A DNA stretch of 64,000 nucleotides from Leucobacter edaphi. GTDB taxonomy: Bacteria > Actinomycetota > Actinomycetes > Actinomycetales > Microbacteriaceae. The stretch spans positions 434,001 through 498,000 of the forward strand of contig NZ_JAEHOI010000002.1 in assembly GCF_016522535.1 (NCBI RefSeq), read 5' to 3'. The notes beneath the pieces are model-generated. The model searched no databases. It had not been told where the DNA came from and saw only the letters and a list, made by a program, of their open reading frames with translations. Positions 25,066 to 33,602 of this stretch are shown one piece after another. Positions within the stretch are counted from its first letter, which is position 1, and every line of letters starts with the position of its first letter. The position numbers were made by a program, and so were the translations under genes.

Positions 25066-25509
25066 ATGACCAACGAAACTCATCCGACCACCCGAATCTC
25101 CCTCGGACTGCTGATCCTCAGGGTCGCCGCTGGCGTGATCTTCGCCGCGCACGGCGGGCAGAAACTCTTCGAGTTCACGATTCCTGGCACGACCGCGTCA
25201 TTCGAGGACATGGGGGTGCCGGCAGCGGGCCTGATCGCGCCCGCGATCGCGATCCTCGAGTTCGTCGGAGGCATTCTCCTCGCCCTGGGCGGGCTGACGC
25301 GGATCGTCGCGCTGCTGCTGACGCTCGACATGCTGGGCGCGATCGTCACCGTGCACGCCCCGCTCGGATTCTGGGTCCAGAGCGGCGGGATCGAGTTCGT
25401 TGCGCTGCTCGGCGCGGCCGCACTGGCCCTCGCGGCGGCCGGAGCCGGCCGGATCTCACTGGACCACCTGCTGCTCAGGAAGGCACTGCCGGATATCCTG
25501 GTCGGCTAG
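25066..25509 (+). CDS. DoxX-family membrane protein
   Basis: A 147-residue DoxX family protein with four transmembrane helices. The family start LLILRVAAGVIFAAHGGQKLFEF and the pattern LEFVGGILLALGGLTRIVALLL are clear. DoxX proteins are thought to act in respiratory or redox balance at the membrane, and the bacterial role is poorly defined. It lies alone between the binding-protein gene and the convergent liv operon. Confidence 0.9.
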   Translation: MTNETHPTTRISLGLLILRVAAGVIFAAHGGQKLFEFTIPGTTASFEDMGVPAAGLIAPAIAILEFVGGILLALGGLTRIVALLLTLDMLGAIVTVHAPLGFWVQSGGIEFVALLGAAALALAAAGAGRISLDHLLLRKALPDILVG

Positions 25510-25522
25510 TCGATCGGAGCAG

Positions 25523-25563
25523 ACCGAAGGCCGGCGCGGGAGTGTTCCCGGCCGGCCTTCGGT
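25523..25563. terminator. Bidirectional terminator between doxX and livF
   Basis: Perfect 13-bp arms ACCGAAGGCCGGC and GCCGGCCTTCGGT enclose a 15-base loop in the 72 bases between the convergent doxX and livF genes. Its symmetry and position fit use from both sides. Confidence 0.8.
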
Positions 25564-25581
25564 TCGTGCAGTGGACCGCGG

Positions 25582-26349
25582 TTACGCCCCGGTCTCCTCC
25601 GCGGCCTTCGCCTCGACATCGGCCGCGAGGGTGCCGAGATAGAGCTCGATCACTCGCGGATCCTCCGCGAGCTCGCGGCCCGTGCCCTCGTACGCGTTCG
25701 TGCCCTGATCGAGCACGTAGGCGCGATCGCAAATCTGCAGGCAACGACGGGCGTTCTGCTCGACCATGATGATCGTCACGCCCGTCCGGTTGATCTGGCG
25801 CGTCCGGATGAACGTCTCGTCCTGGCGCACGGGGGAGAGGCCGGCGCTCGGCTCGTCGAGGAGCAGCACGCTCGGCTTCATCATGAGCGCGCGCGCCATC
25901 GCGACGGACTGGCGCTCACCACCCGAGAGCGAGCCGGCGAGTTGCTTGCGCCGGTCGGCGAGCATCGGGAAGAGCTCCCACATCTCGCTCACGCGCGCGG
26001 CGAATTCCCTGGGCTTCAGGAAGAGGCCCATCTGGAGGTTTTCCTCGATGCTGAGCGACGGGAACACGTTGTTCGTCTGCGGGACGAAGCCGACTCCCTC
26101 GCGGACGAGCTGATTCGTGCGCAGCCCGGTGACGTCCTTGCCGTTGAGCGTCACCGTTCCCTTGCGGATGTTCACGAGCCCGAACAGCGATTTCAGCAGG
26201 GTCGACTTACCGGCGCCGTTCGGCCCGATGATGCCGACGAGTTCTCCCTCGCGGGCCTCCAGCGAGCAGTCGTTCAGGATGTTGATCCCGGGCAGGTACC
26301 CCGCGTCGAGCCCATCGGCCCGCATGATGACGGTGGTGGAATCGCTCAT
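25582..26349 (-). CDS. livF: Branched-chain amino acid ABC transporter ATP-binding protein LivF
   Basis: One of the two ATPases of the LivHMGF importer, 255 residues. Walker A GPNGAGKST, signature LSGGERQSVAMARAL, Walker B VLLLDEPSAGLSP and the late VEQNARRCLQICDRAYVLDQG identify the LivF type. The start overlaps the stop of livG by four bases (ATGA), so translation is coupled. Last gene of the operon, facing the bidirectional terminator. Confidence 0.93.
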   Translation of the reverse strand: MSDSTTVIMRADGLDAGYLPGINILNDCSLEAREGELVGIIGPNGAGKSTLLKSLFGLVNIRKGTVTLNGKDVTGLRTNQLVREGVGFVPQTNNVFPSLSIEENLQMGLFLKPREFAARVSEMWELFPMLADRRKQLAGSLSGGERQSVAMARALMMKPSVLLLDEPSAGLSPVRQDETFIRTRQINRTGVTIIMVEQNARRCLQICDRAYVLDQGTNAYEGTGRELAEDPRVIELYLGTLAADVEAKAAEETGA

Positions 26350-27317
26350 CGCGCCGCCTCCTCTTCCTCGACCTCTTCAGCGACTTCCTCGGCGATCGCG
26401 CGGATCACGCCGGTGGTGAGCACGTCATCGTCGCCGAGATCCCGATCGTGATGGGCGCCGAGGTAGGCGTCGACGACGGCCTTGCTCGTCATGACCTCCT
26501 CGGGCAGGCCCTCAGCGATCACCTGGCCCTGCGCCATCACGACGACCCAGTCGGAGATGTGCCGCACCATGTGCATGTCATGCTCGACGAACAGCACCGT
26601 TGTGCCCTCGTCGCGGAGGCTCTGGATGTGCTCGAGCAGGCTCTGCGTGAGCGCTGGATTGACGCCAGCCATCGGCTCGTCGAGCATGATCATGGACGGA
26701 TTCGCCATGAGCGCGCGGGCCATTTCGAGCAGCTTCTTCTGGCCGCCGGAGAGGCCCCCCGCGAGGTCGTTGCGCTTCGCGTCGAGCTTGAAGCGCTTCA
26801 GCAGCTCGTCGGCGCGCTCGATGTTCTCCTGCTCCCGCTTCGCCCAGAGGGGCTTCACGAGCCCGACGAACAGGTTCTCGCCGGGCTGATCGTTCGCTCC
26901 GATCAGCATGTTCTCGAGGACCGTCATGCGGCTGAGCGCCTTGGTGAGCTGGAAGGTTCGGATCATGCCGGCGCGCGCGACCTTCGTCGCGTTCGTGCGG
27001 CCGAGTGCCCGGCCTTCGAAGGCCCAGCCGGCCTTGCCCGATCCAGATCCGGCGCCGTTCGACGGGCGATCGAAACCGGTGAGCAGATTGAAGAACGTCG
27101 TCTTGCCAGCGCCATTCGGGCCGATGAGCGCCGTAATTGCGCCGCGCTGCACCTCGAGATGCTCGACGTCGACCGCGGTCATCCCGCCGAAGCGGCGCTG
27201 CATGTTGTCGACGGTGAGGATCGGGTCCGGCTTCGAGACGCCCGGTCGCTGCTCGAGCGTGCGCAGCTCCGCGCGGAGCGCCGCCCGGTCGTACGGGTAG
27301 TTCGCCTGATCAGACAT
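26346..27317 (-). CDS. livG: Branched-chain amino acid ABC transporter ATP-binding protein LivG
   Basis: Second ATPase of the importer, 323 residues, longer than the usual 255-ish. The extra length is at the N-terminus (about 35 residues of charged sequence before ILTVDNMQRRFGG) and at the C-terminus (an acidic tail, AIAEEVAEEVEEEEAAR). Walker A GPNGAGKTT, signature LSGGQKKLLEMARAL, Walker B MIMLDEPMAGVNP and the FVEHDMHMVRHISD segment typical of LivG are present. The gene overlaps livM by eight bases. Confidence 0.93.
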   Translation of the reverse strand: MSDQANYPYDRAALRAELRTLEQRPGVSKPDPILTVDNMQRRFGGMTAVDVEHLEVQRGAITALIGPNGAGKTTFFNLLTGFDRPSNGAGSGSGKAGWAFEGRALGRTNATKVARAGMIRTFQLTKALSRMTVLENMLIGANDQPGENLFVGLVKPLWAKREQENIERADELLKRFKLDAKRNDLAGGLSGGQKKLLEMARALMANPSMIMLDEPMAGVNPALTQSLLEHIQSLRDEGTTVLFVEHDMHMVRHISDWVVVMAQGQVIAEGLPEEVMTSKAVVDAYLGAHHDRDLGDDDVLTTGVIRAIAEEVAEEVEEEEAAR

Positions 27318-28296
27318 TGAACGACAGCTCCTTCTTGTTGCCGAGGATGCCCTGCGGTCTGAATATCACGAGCAGCATGAGCAGCACGCCGATGAGTACC
27401 CAGGAGAGCACCTCGGTCTGCTGGGCGCTGAGCACGCTCGCCGGAACGAACTGCGCGGCGACGCTCGTGATCACGAGGCGCACCACGAAGAACAGGATCG
27501 AACCGAGCAGCGGGCCGAGAATCGTCGCGGCACCGCCGAGCAGCATGATCATCCAGATATTGAACGTCGTCGCGCGGCCCATGCCGTCGGGGTTGATCGC
27601 CGCGGGAAGCGCCATGACGATGCCGCCGAAGCCGCCCATCACGCCGCCGATCACGAGCGCCTGCATCTTGTAGGAGAAGGTGCTCTTGCCGAGGCTGCGG
27701 ACCGCGTCCTCGTCCTCGCGGATGCCCTTCAGCACCCGACCCCACGGGCTGCGGATGAGCAGCCAGGTGATCAGGAGGAACAGCGCGACGAGGCCCCAGG
27801 AGACGATCCGCGACCACCAGTCGTCGACTCCGGTGTTGATGTAGTCGAGTCCGAGGATCGACGTGCGTCCCTCCGGCAGCGGCGAAAGCGCGTTGAACTC
27901 CTCACGGAAGCGGGGGCTCTGGATGCCGCTCGGGCCGCCCGTGATCGGGGTGAGGTTCGCGAGCCTCGCGACCATGCGGAGAATCTCCGCAGCGCCGATC
28001 GTCACGATCGCGAGGTAGTCCCCGCGGAGCTTCAGCGTCGGGATGCCGAGGAGGAGCGCGAACAGCGCGGAGGCCGCCATTGAGATGAGGATCGCGAGGA
28101 AGAACGGGACGCCGTTCATCGTCGAGATCACGAAGCCGTACCCGCCAACGAGCATGAAGCCCGCCTGGCCCATATTCATGAGGCCCGTGAAGCCGAAGTG
28201 GATGTTCAGCCCGATCGCGGCGAGCACGAACGCGGCGGTGATCGGCGAGAGCGCGGTCTGGAGCATTGACTCCAGGAGTCCTGTGAAGAAGTCCAT
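27310..28296 (-). CDS. livM: Branched-chain amino acid ABC transporter permease LivM
   Basis: Inner-membrane permease of the importer, 328 residues with about eight to ten hydrophobic segments. LNIHFGFTGLMNMGQAGFMLVGGYGF is the family hallmark, seen here near residues 29-55, and GLVALFLLITWLLIRSPWGRVLKGIREDEDA carries the coupling loop (RSPWGRVLKGIREDE) that contacts the ATPases. AAGGGGGGAAC precedes the ATG. Twelve bases separate it from livH. Confidence 0.92.
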   Translation of the reverse strand: MDFFTGLLESMLQTALSPITAAFVLAAIGLNIHFGFTGLMNMGQAGFMLVGGYGFVISTMNGVPFFLAILISMAASALFALLLGIPTLKLRGDYLAIVTIGAAEILRMVARLANLTPITGGPSGIQSPRFREEFNALSPLPEGRTSILGLDYINTGVDDWWSRIVSWGLVALFLLITWLLIRSPWGRVLKGIREDEDAVRSLGKSTFSYKMQALVIGGVMGGFGGIVMALPAAINPDGMGRATTFNIWMIMLLGGAATILGPLLGSILFFVVRLVITSVAAQFVPASVLSAQQTEVLSWVLIGVLLMLLVIFRPQGILGNKKELSFNV

Positions 28297-28308
28297 GACG
28301 TTCCCCCC

Positions 28309-29766
28309 TTAACCGATCCGCTCGCGGCGGCCGAAGATGCCCTGCGGACGAACGAGCAGGACGATGATGAGAATGAAGAGCGCCGCGGCATGCTTGAGAT
28401 CGCCAGGGAGCCAGATGTTCGCCATCTCGACGATGAGGCCGATGATCATGGCGCCGATGAACGCGCCGAACGCGGTGCCGATGCCGCCGAGCACGACCGC
28501 CGCGAACAGGAGCAGCAGGAACGACCAGCCGGTGTTCCAGGCCACCCCGTTGAGCACGAGCCCGAGCAGCACGCCCGAGAGGCCGGCGAGCGCGGTGCCA
28601 GCGGTCCACACGAGTCGAATGACCCGGTCAACGTCGATTCCTGAGGCCTCGGCGAGTGCAGGGTTGTCGGAGACGGCACGCGTGGCGCGCCCGAACCTGG
28701 TGTACTTCAGCGCGAGGCCGACGCCGATCACCGCGAGGAGGGCGATCCCCATCGCGACGTACGACTGCACCGTGAGCGTGACGCCCAGGATCGTGATCGT
28801 CTTCGGCGTGCTGTTGTCGATCCGGAGCACCTGGGCGCCCACGAAGAACTGGATGAGGTTCTGCAGCGCGATCGACAGGCCGATCGACACGATCATCATC
28901 TGCATGAGGCTGAGCCGCTTCTTGCGGAGCGGCTTCCACAGCACGGCGTCCTGGAACCAGCCGACGGCCGCCATGATGACGACCACGGCGAGGCCGGTGA
29001 GCCAGATGTTGTGCGTGAGCTGCATGATCGCGAAGGCGAAGATTCCGCCGAGCGACAGCATCTCGCCCTGGGCGAAGTTGCTGAGGCCCGTGGTGCCGAA
29101 GACGAGCGACAGGCCGAGGGCAGCGAGGGAGAGGAGGAGGCCCATCCGGATGCCCGAGGCGAACTGCTGCCAGAAGCGCGGCCAGGAGAAGCCGGCGCCG
29201 TCCGCCGAGGTGGTGGCCGCTTCGCCGCCGCCCGTGGCCTGCTGGTTCGTCTGGGCCGGCTGCTGGCCGCCCGTCTCGGCGCCGGGCGTCGCTCCGGTTT
29301 CGGTGCCGCCGGTGCTCTCGCCGCCCGCGGCCGCGCCCGACTCGGTGTCGGTCAGCGGGAACAGGGCGCTCGCGCTGTTGTAGAGCTCCACGGAGACCTC
29401 GCGCTTGTCGGCGCTCTTCAGGAACTGGCCTGCGGGGAGCGTCGCCTTGTCGACCGTGACGGTGTAGTCGCCGCCCGTGTCGACCGAGAAGGACCAGCGC
29501 CCGGTGTCGTCCGTCTTCGTCTGCTGGTCGGCGCTCGCGCCGCTCAGGTCCAGGCCGACGCCGGCTGCGGGATCACCGGCGCTCGTCTTGATGATGCCCT
29601 GGATGCACGCGGTCGTTGCGCTGGGGGCGCAATCGGCCGCTGCGCGGGCGGTGCCGGGGATGAGGACGCTCGCGAGCGTCATCGCGAGCGCGGCGATGAG
29701 GAGGGCCAGGCCGACGAGTCTCCTCGGGCGGCCGACGCTCATCGTCGGGGAATGGGTTCGGGTCAC
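28309..29766 (-). CDS. livH: LivH-type permease with a fused secreted N-terminal domain
   Basis: The C-terminal 290 residues are a normal LivH permease (GLSLVFGTTGLSNFAQGEM, SLMQMMIVSIGLSIALQN, coupling region KYTRFGRATRAVSDNPALAE). In front lies a signal-peptide-like segment (ALAMTLASVLIPGTARA), a roughly 100-residue beta-rich domain of the carboxypeptidase-regulatory type (IKTSAGDPAAGVGLDL, GRWSFSVDTGGDYTVTVDKA) and an alanine/glycine/threonine-rich linker to about residue 190. GTG 29766 has GGAGG four bases upstream and is preferred over ATG 29802. The domain would face outside the membrane, where it could help the binding protein dock or contact the wall. Confidence 0.88.
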   Translation of the reverse strand: MTRTHSPTMSVGRPRRLVGLALLIAALAMTLASVLIPGTARAAADCAPSATTACIQGIIKTSAGDPAAGVGLDLSGASADQQTKTDDTGRWSFSVDTGGDYTVTVDKATLPAGQFLKSADKREVSVELYNSASALFPLTDTESGAAAGGESTGGTETGATPGAETGGQQPAQTNQQATGGGEAATTSADGAGFSWPRFWQQFASGIRMGLLLSLAALGLSLVFGTTGLSNFAQGEMLSLGGIFAFAIMQLTHNIWLTGLAVVVIMAAVGWFQDAVLWKPLRKKRLSLMQMMIVSIGLSIALQNLIQFFVGAQVLRIDNSTPKTITILGVTLTVQSYVAMGIALLAVIGVGLALKYTRFGRATRAVSDNPALAEASGIDVDRVIRLVWTAGTALAGLSGVLLGLVLNGVAWNTGWSFLLLLFAAVVLGGIGTAFGAFIGAMIIGLIVEMANIWLPGDLKHAAALFILIIVLLVRPQGIFGRRERIG

Positions 29767-29903
29767 GGTGCCTCCGTGGTCACGTGCGCGCCGAGCTCCC
29801 ATCGACGCTGAAAGTGGGGATTATCAGGTAGATCGTATCGGAATGGATGGTGTCCGCCGCGCCAGGAGCCGGGCCGGGCGCGGCTCGGCGATAGGATCGG
29901 GGC

Positions 29904-30779
29904 ATGGCTGAACGATCCTGGTCCTTCTCGAAAGCGTTCCGCAGTATCTTCAGCGGGCCGGAACTCATCACGGACGAGACGTGGGACGATCTTGAGACGG
30001 CGCTGATCACCGCCGATTTCGGTCCGGACGTCGCGGAATCGATTCTGGAAGAGATCCGCGCCGAGGTCGAGCGCCACCGGGTCACCGAGGTGAAGGAGAT
30101 GCGTCGCATGCTGCGCGACGCGATCGAGGAGCGGCTCGCGGCCTACGATCCCACGCTCCGTCTGTCGGAGCGGCCGGCGGTCATCCTCGTCGTGGGCGTC
30201 AACGGCGTCGGAAAAACCACGACGATCGGGAAATTTGCCAACTATCTCAGGGCCTTCGACAAGAAGATCCTCGTGGGAGCGGCCGACACGTTCCGCGCGG
30301 CAGCCGTCGAGCAGCTGGCCACCTGGGCCGAGCGCGCGGGAGTGGACATCGTGAAGCCCCAGCAGCAGGGCCAGGATCCGGCCTCGGTCGCGTTCCAGAC
30401 GGTGCAGCGCGCGATCGATGAAGGTTACGAAATCGTGATTATCGACACGGCGGGCCGCCTGCAGACGAAGGGTGGCCTGATGGACGAGCTCGGCAAGGTG
30501 CGCCGGGTCGTCGAGAAGCTCGCTCCGGTATCCGAGGTCCTGCTCGTGCTCGACGCGACGACGGGGCAGAACGGCCTCGCGCAGGCGGAGGCCTTCATCG
30601 AGCACGCCGGCGTGACCGGGCTCGTCCTGACGAAGCTCGACGGGTCGGCAAAGGGCGGCTTCGTGCTCGCGGTGCAGCAGACGACCGGGCTGCCGATCAA
30701 GCTCGTCGGCCAGGGCGAGGGCATCTCCGACCTCACGGGCTTCACCCCGCACGTCTTCGCCCAGCAGCTCGTCGGCTAA
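29904..30779 (+). CDS. ftsY: Signal recognition particle receptor FtsY
   Basis: GTPase that receives the SRP-ribosome complex at the membrane. The 291-residue protein is the NG domain alone, without a long acidic A domain. Motifs are GVNGVGKTTTIGK (G1, about 98-110), AADTFRAAAVEQL, IIDTAGRLQTK, LVLDATTGQNGL and LTKLDGSAKGG with GVGQGE-like LVGQGEGISDL. Divergent from livH; 137 bases separate the starts. Confidence 0.96.
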   Translation: MAERSWSFSKAFRSIFSGPELITDETWDDLETALITADFGPDVAESILEEIRAEVERHRVTEVKEMRRMLRDAIEERLAAYDPTLRLSERPAVILVVGVNGVGKTTTIGKFANYLRAFDKKILVGAADTFRAAAVEQLATWAERAGVDIVKPQQQGQDPASVAFQTVQRAIDEGYEIVIIDTAGRLQTKGGLMDELGKVRRVVEKLAPVSEVLLVLDATTGQNGLAQAEAFIEHAGVTGLVLTKLDGSAKGGFVLAVQQTTGLPIKLVGQGEGISDLTGFTPHVFAQQLVG

Positions 30780-31019
30780 CGGCCAGCATCACACGCGGGG
30801 CAGCGGGCCTCAGGTCCTGATCCGCCCGCAGAATTCGGCGGTGAAGTCGACGCCTGCGCGCGGAACTTCGGGGCCGAGTGTGCAACTTCAGCCCCGGGCG
30901 AAATTCCCGTGCGGAGACCGAACCGGGGGAGTAGACCGGGGAGTACCGGCGATCCCGAACCGCGCGATCGCATCGGCTCGGCCGCCCATCAGGCGGAATC
31001 TCTCGAGAAGGGCTCGAAC

Positions 31020-31871
31020 ATGCAGAATCTCACCGTCCTCGGAACCGGCGTTCTCGGCTCCCAGATCATCTTCCAGGCCGCGTATTCCGGAAAGGATGTC
31101 GTCGCCTACGACGTGAGCGAGGAGGCGCTCGAGAAGCTGCCGGCTCGCTGGGAATACCTGAAGCCGCTGTACCTGCGCGACCTGCCCGATGCGACCCCCG
31201 AGAAGCTCGACGCTGCGGTCGCCCGGATCCGGCCCACCGCCGATCTCGCCGACGCCCTCGCGGACGCAGATCTCGTCATCGAGGCCGTCCCCGAGCGACT
31301 GGACATCAAGCAGCAGACCTGGGAGCGCGTCGGCGAGCTGGCTCCGGAGCGGACGATCTTCGCCACGAACTCCTCGACGCTGCTGCCCAGCGACATCGCC
31401 CCCTTCAGCGGCCGCCCCGAGAAGTTCCTCGCCCTGCACTTCGCAAACGAGGTGTGGGCGAAGAACACGGGCGAAGTGATGGGGCACGAGGGCACCTCGC
31501 CCGAGGCGTTCGAGGCGGTGGCCCAGTTCGCCGAGGAAATCGGGATGGTGCCGATCCGAATTCACAGGGAGCAGCCGGGATACGTGCTCAACTCCCTGCT
31601 CGTCCCGTTCCTCGGCGCGGCCGCGAAGCTCCTGGTCCGCGGCGTCGCATCGCCGGCTGACATCGACCGCACGTGGAAGATCGCGACGGGGGCGCCCGCC
31701 GGACCCTTCGAGATCTACGACATCGTCGGCATGATGACCCCCTACCAGCTCAACAAGGACAGCGCCGATCCCGAGATGCGTGCGTTCGCGGAACTCGTGA
31801 AGACCGAGTACATCGATCAGGGCAAGCTCGGCAAGGGCGCCGGTCGCGGCTTCTACGACTACGAGTCCTAG
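31020..31871 (+). CDS. 3-hydroxyacyl-CoA dehydrogenase family protein
   Basis: A 283-residue NAD-dependent dehydrogenase. The N-terminal Rossmann fold begins VLGTGVLGSQI (GxGxxG, residues 6-11), the catalytic region shows ATNSSTLLPSDIA and LHFANEVW (the His is the likely catalytic base), and the C-terminal helical domain includes GYVLNSLLVPFLGAAAKLL and GKLGKGAGRGFYDY. It may oxidise 3-hydroxybutyryl-CoA or another hydroxyacyl-CoA. ATG 31020 has GAAGGG upstream. It interrupts ftsY and ffh. The 240 bases before it show no gene. Confidence 0.9.
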   Translation: MQNLTVLGTGVLGSQIIFQAAYSGKDVVAYDVSEEALEKLPARWEYLKPLYLRDLPDATPEKLDAAVARIRPTADLADALADADLVIEAVPERLDIKQQTWERVGELAPERTIFATNSSTLLPSDIAPFSGRPEKFLALHFANEVWAKNTGEVMGHEGTSPEAFEAVAQFAEEIGMVPIRIHREQPGYVLNSLLVPFLGAAAKLLVRGVASPADIDRTWKIATGAPAGPFEIYDIVGMMTPYQLNKDSADPEMRAFAELVKTEYIDQGKLGKGAGRGFYDYES

Positions 31872-31976
31872 ACCCGCCAAGCCCGGGCCGGAAGCCGACC
31901 GACGCGATCCGCGTGGGCGAGTTCCGGCCCGGGTGCCCCGAAAGGGCTGCGTCGTCACGGTAGAATCGGGGGCATC

Positions 31977-33545
31977 ATGGCTACTTTCGGAAATCTGTCC
32001 GCGCGGCTGACGGACACCTTCAAGAATCTGCGCTCGAAGGGCAAGCTGTCCGCCTCGGACGTGGACAGCACGGTCCGCGAGATCCGGCGCGCCCTGCTCG
32101 AGGCCGACGTCGCGCTCGACGTCGTCAAGGAGTTCACCGGGAAGGTCCGGGAACGGGCGCTCGGCGACGAGGTGAACCAGGCGCTGAACCCGGCGCAGCA
32201 GGTCGTCCAGATCGTCAACGAAGAACTCGTCGCGATCCTCGGAGGGGAGCAGCGGCGACTCCAGTTCGCGAAGAACCCGCCGACGATCATCATGCTCGCC
32301 GGCCTCCAGGGCGCCGGTAAGACCACGCTCGCCGGCAAGCTCGCGAAGTGGCTCAAGGACCAGGGCCACACGCCCCTCCTCGTGGCGAGCGACCTGCAGC
32401 GCCCCAACGCGGTCACGCAGCTCGGCGTCGTCGCCGAGCAGGCCGGCGTCGCGATTTTCGCCCCGGAACCGGGCAACGGCGTCGGCGACCCCGTGCGGGT
32501 CGCGCGCGACGGCGTCGCCGAGGCCAAGGCGAAGCACTACGACTTCGTCATCGTCGATACCGCCGGACGGCTGGGCGTCGACCAGGAGCTCATGCAGCAG
32601 GCCGCGAACATTCGCAAGGCGGTCAACCCCGACGAGGTGCTCTTCGTCATCGACGCCATGATCGGCCAGGACGCCGTCGCCACCGCTCAGGCCTTCCAGG
32701 AGGGCGTCGACTTCACGGGCGTCGTCCTGACGAAGCTCGACGGCGATGCGCGCGGCGGCGCCGCGCTCTCGATCCGGAGCGTGACCGGCCGGCCGATCCT
32801 CTTCGCGTCGACCGGCGAGGGGCTCGGCGACTTCGAGCCCTTCCACCCCGATCGCATGGCGAGCCGCATCCTCGACCTCGGCGACATCCTGACCCTGATC
32901 GAGCAGGCCCAGAGCGCGTTCGACGAGGAGGAAGCCCGCAAGGTCGCGGAGAAGATCCAGAAGGACCAGTTCACGCTGGACGACTTCCTCGGCCAGATGC
33001 AGCAGCTCCGCGGCGCGGGATCCATCAAGAAGATGATGGGCATGCTCCCCGGCATGGGGAAGATGAAGGACCAGCTCGACAACTTCGACGAGCGCGAGAT
33101 CCTCCGCACCGAGGCGATCATCCAGTCGATGACCAAGGACGAGCGCACCAACCCGAAGATCCTGAACGGCTCGCGCCGCCTCCGCATCGCCCGCGGCTCC
33201 GGGATGACCGTCACCGACGTGAACCAGCTCGTGCAGCGCTTCGAGCAGGCTTCGAAGATGATGAAGACCGTCGCCCGCGGCGGCGTTCCGCAGATCCCCG
33301 GAATGGGGCCGATGCCCGGAATGGGCGGCCACGGCGGGAAGAAGAAGGTTCAGACCAAGGGCAAGGGCGCGAAGCGCTCGGGCAATCCCGCGAAGCGAGC
33401 GCAGCAGGACGCGGGGGTCGCGGCGAAGGCGGCGGCCCAGCCCTCGGGTTCGGGCTTCGGCCTGGGAGCCGGCGGCGCGCAGGCACCGAGCGAGGAGGAG
33501 CTCGCGAAGCTGCAGCAGATGCTCGGCAAGGGCGGACTCCGCTAG
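31977..33545 (+). CDS. ffh: Signal recognition particle protein Ffh
   Basis: SRP54-type GTPase that binds signal peptides and 4.5S RNA. Residues 1-295 are the NG domain with GLQGAGKTT, VASDLQRPNAVTQL, VIVDTAGRLGV and LTKLDGDARGG; the methionine-rich M domain follows (MMGMLPGMGKMK, SRRLRIARGSGMTVTDVN for RNA binding). At 522 residues it is longer than E. coli Ffh because of a basic, glycine/alanine-rich tail (GKKKVQTKGKGAKRSG). Confidence 0.97.
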   Translation: MATFGNLSARLTDTFKNLRSKGKLSASDVDSTVREIRRALLEADVALDVVKEFTGKVRERALGDEVNQALNPAQQVVQIVNEELVAILGGEQRRLQFAKNPPTIIMLAGLQGAGKTTLAGKLAKWLKDQGHTPLLVASDLQRPNAVTQLGVVAEQAGVAIFAPEPGNGVGDPVRVARDGVAEAKAKHYDFVIVDTAGRLGVDQELMQQAANIRKAVNPDEVLFVIDAMIGQDAVATAQAFQEGVDFTGVVLTKLDGDARGGAALSIRSVTGRPILFASTGEGLGDFEPFHPDRMASRILDLGDILTLIEQAQSAFDEEEARKVAEKIQKDQFTLDDFLGQMQQLRGAGSIKKMMGMLPGMGKMKDQLDNFDEREILRTEAIIQSMTKDERTNPKILNGSRRLRIARGSGMTVTDVNQLVQRFEQASKMMKTVARGGVPQIPGMGPMPGMGGHGGKKKVQTKGKGAKRSGNPAKRAQQDAGVAAKAAAQPSGSGFGLGAGGAQAPSEEELAKLQQMLGKGGLR

Positions 33546-33602
33546 GGCCTTCGTCACACCCACGCACGTCGCAACAGGAGCACCCAGGAGAAGCGAGGAA
33601 GC

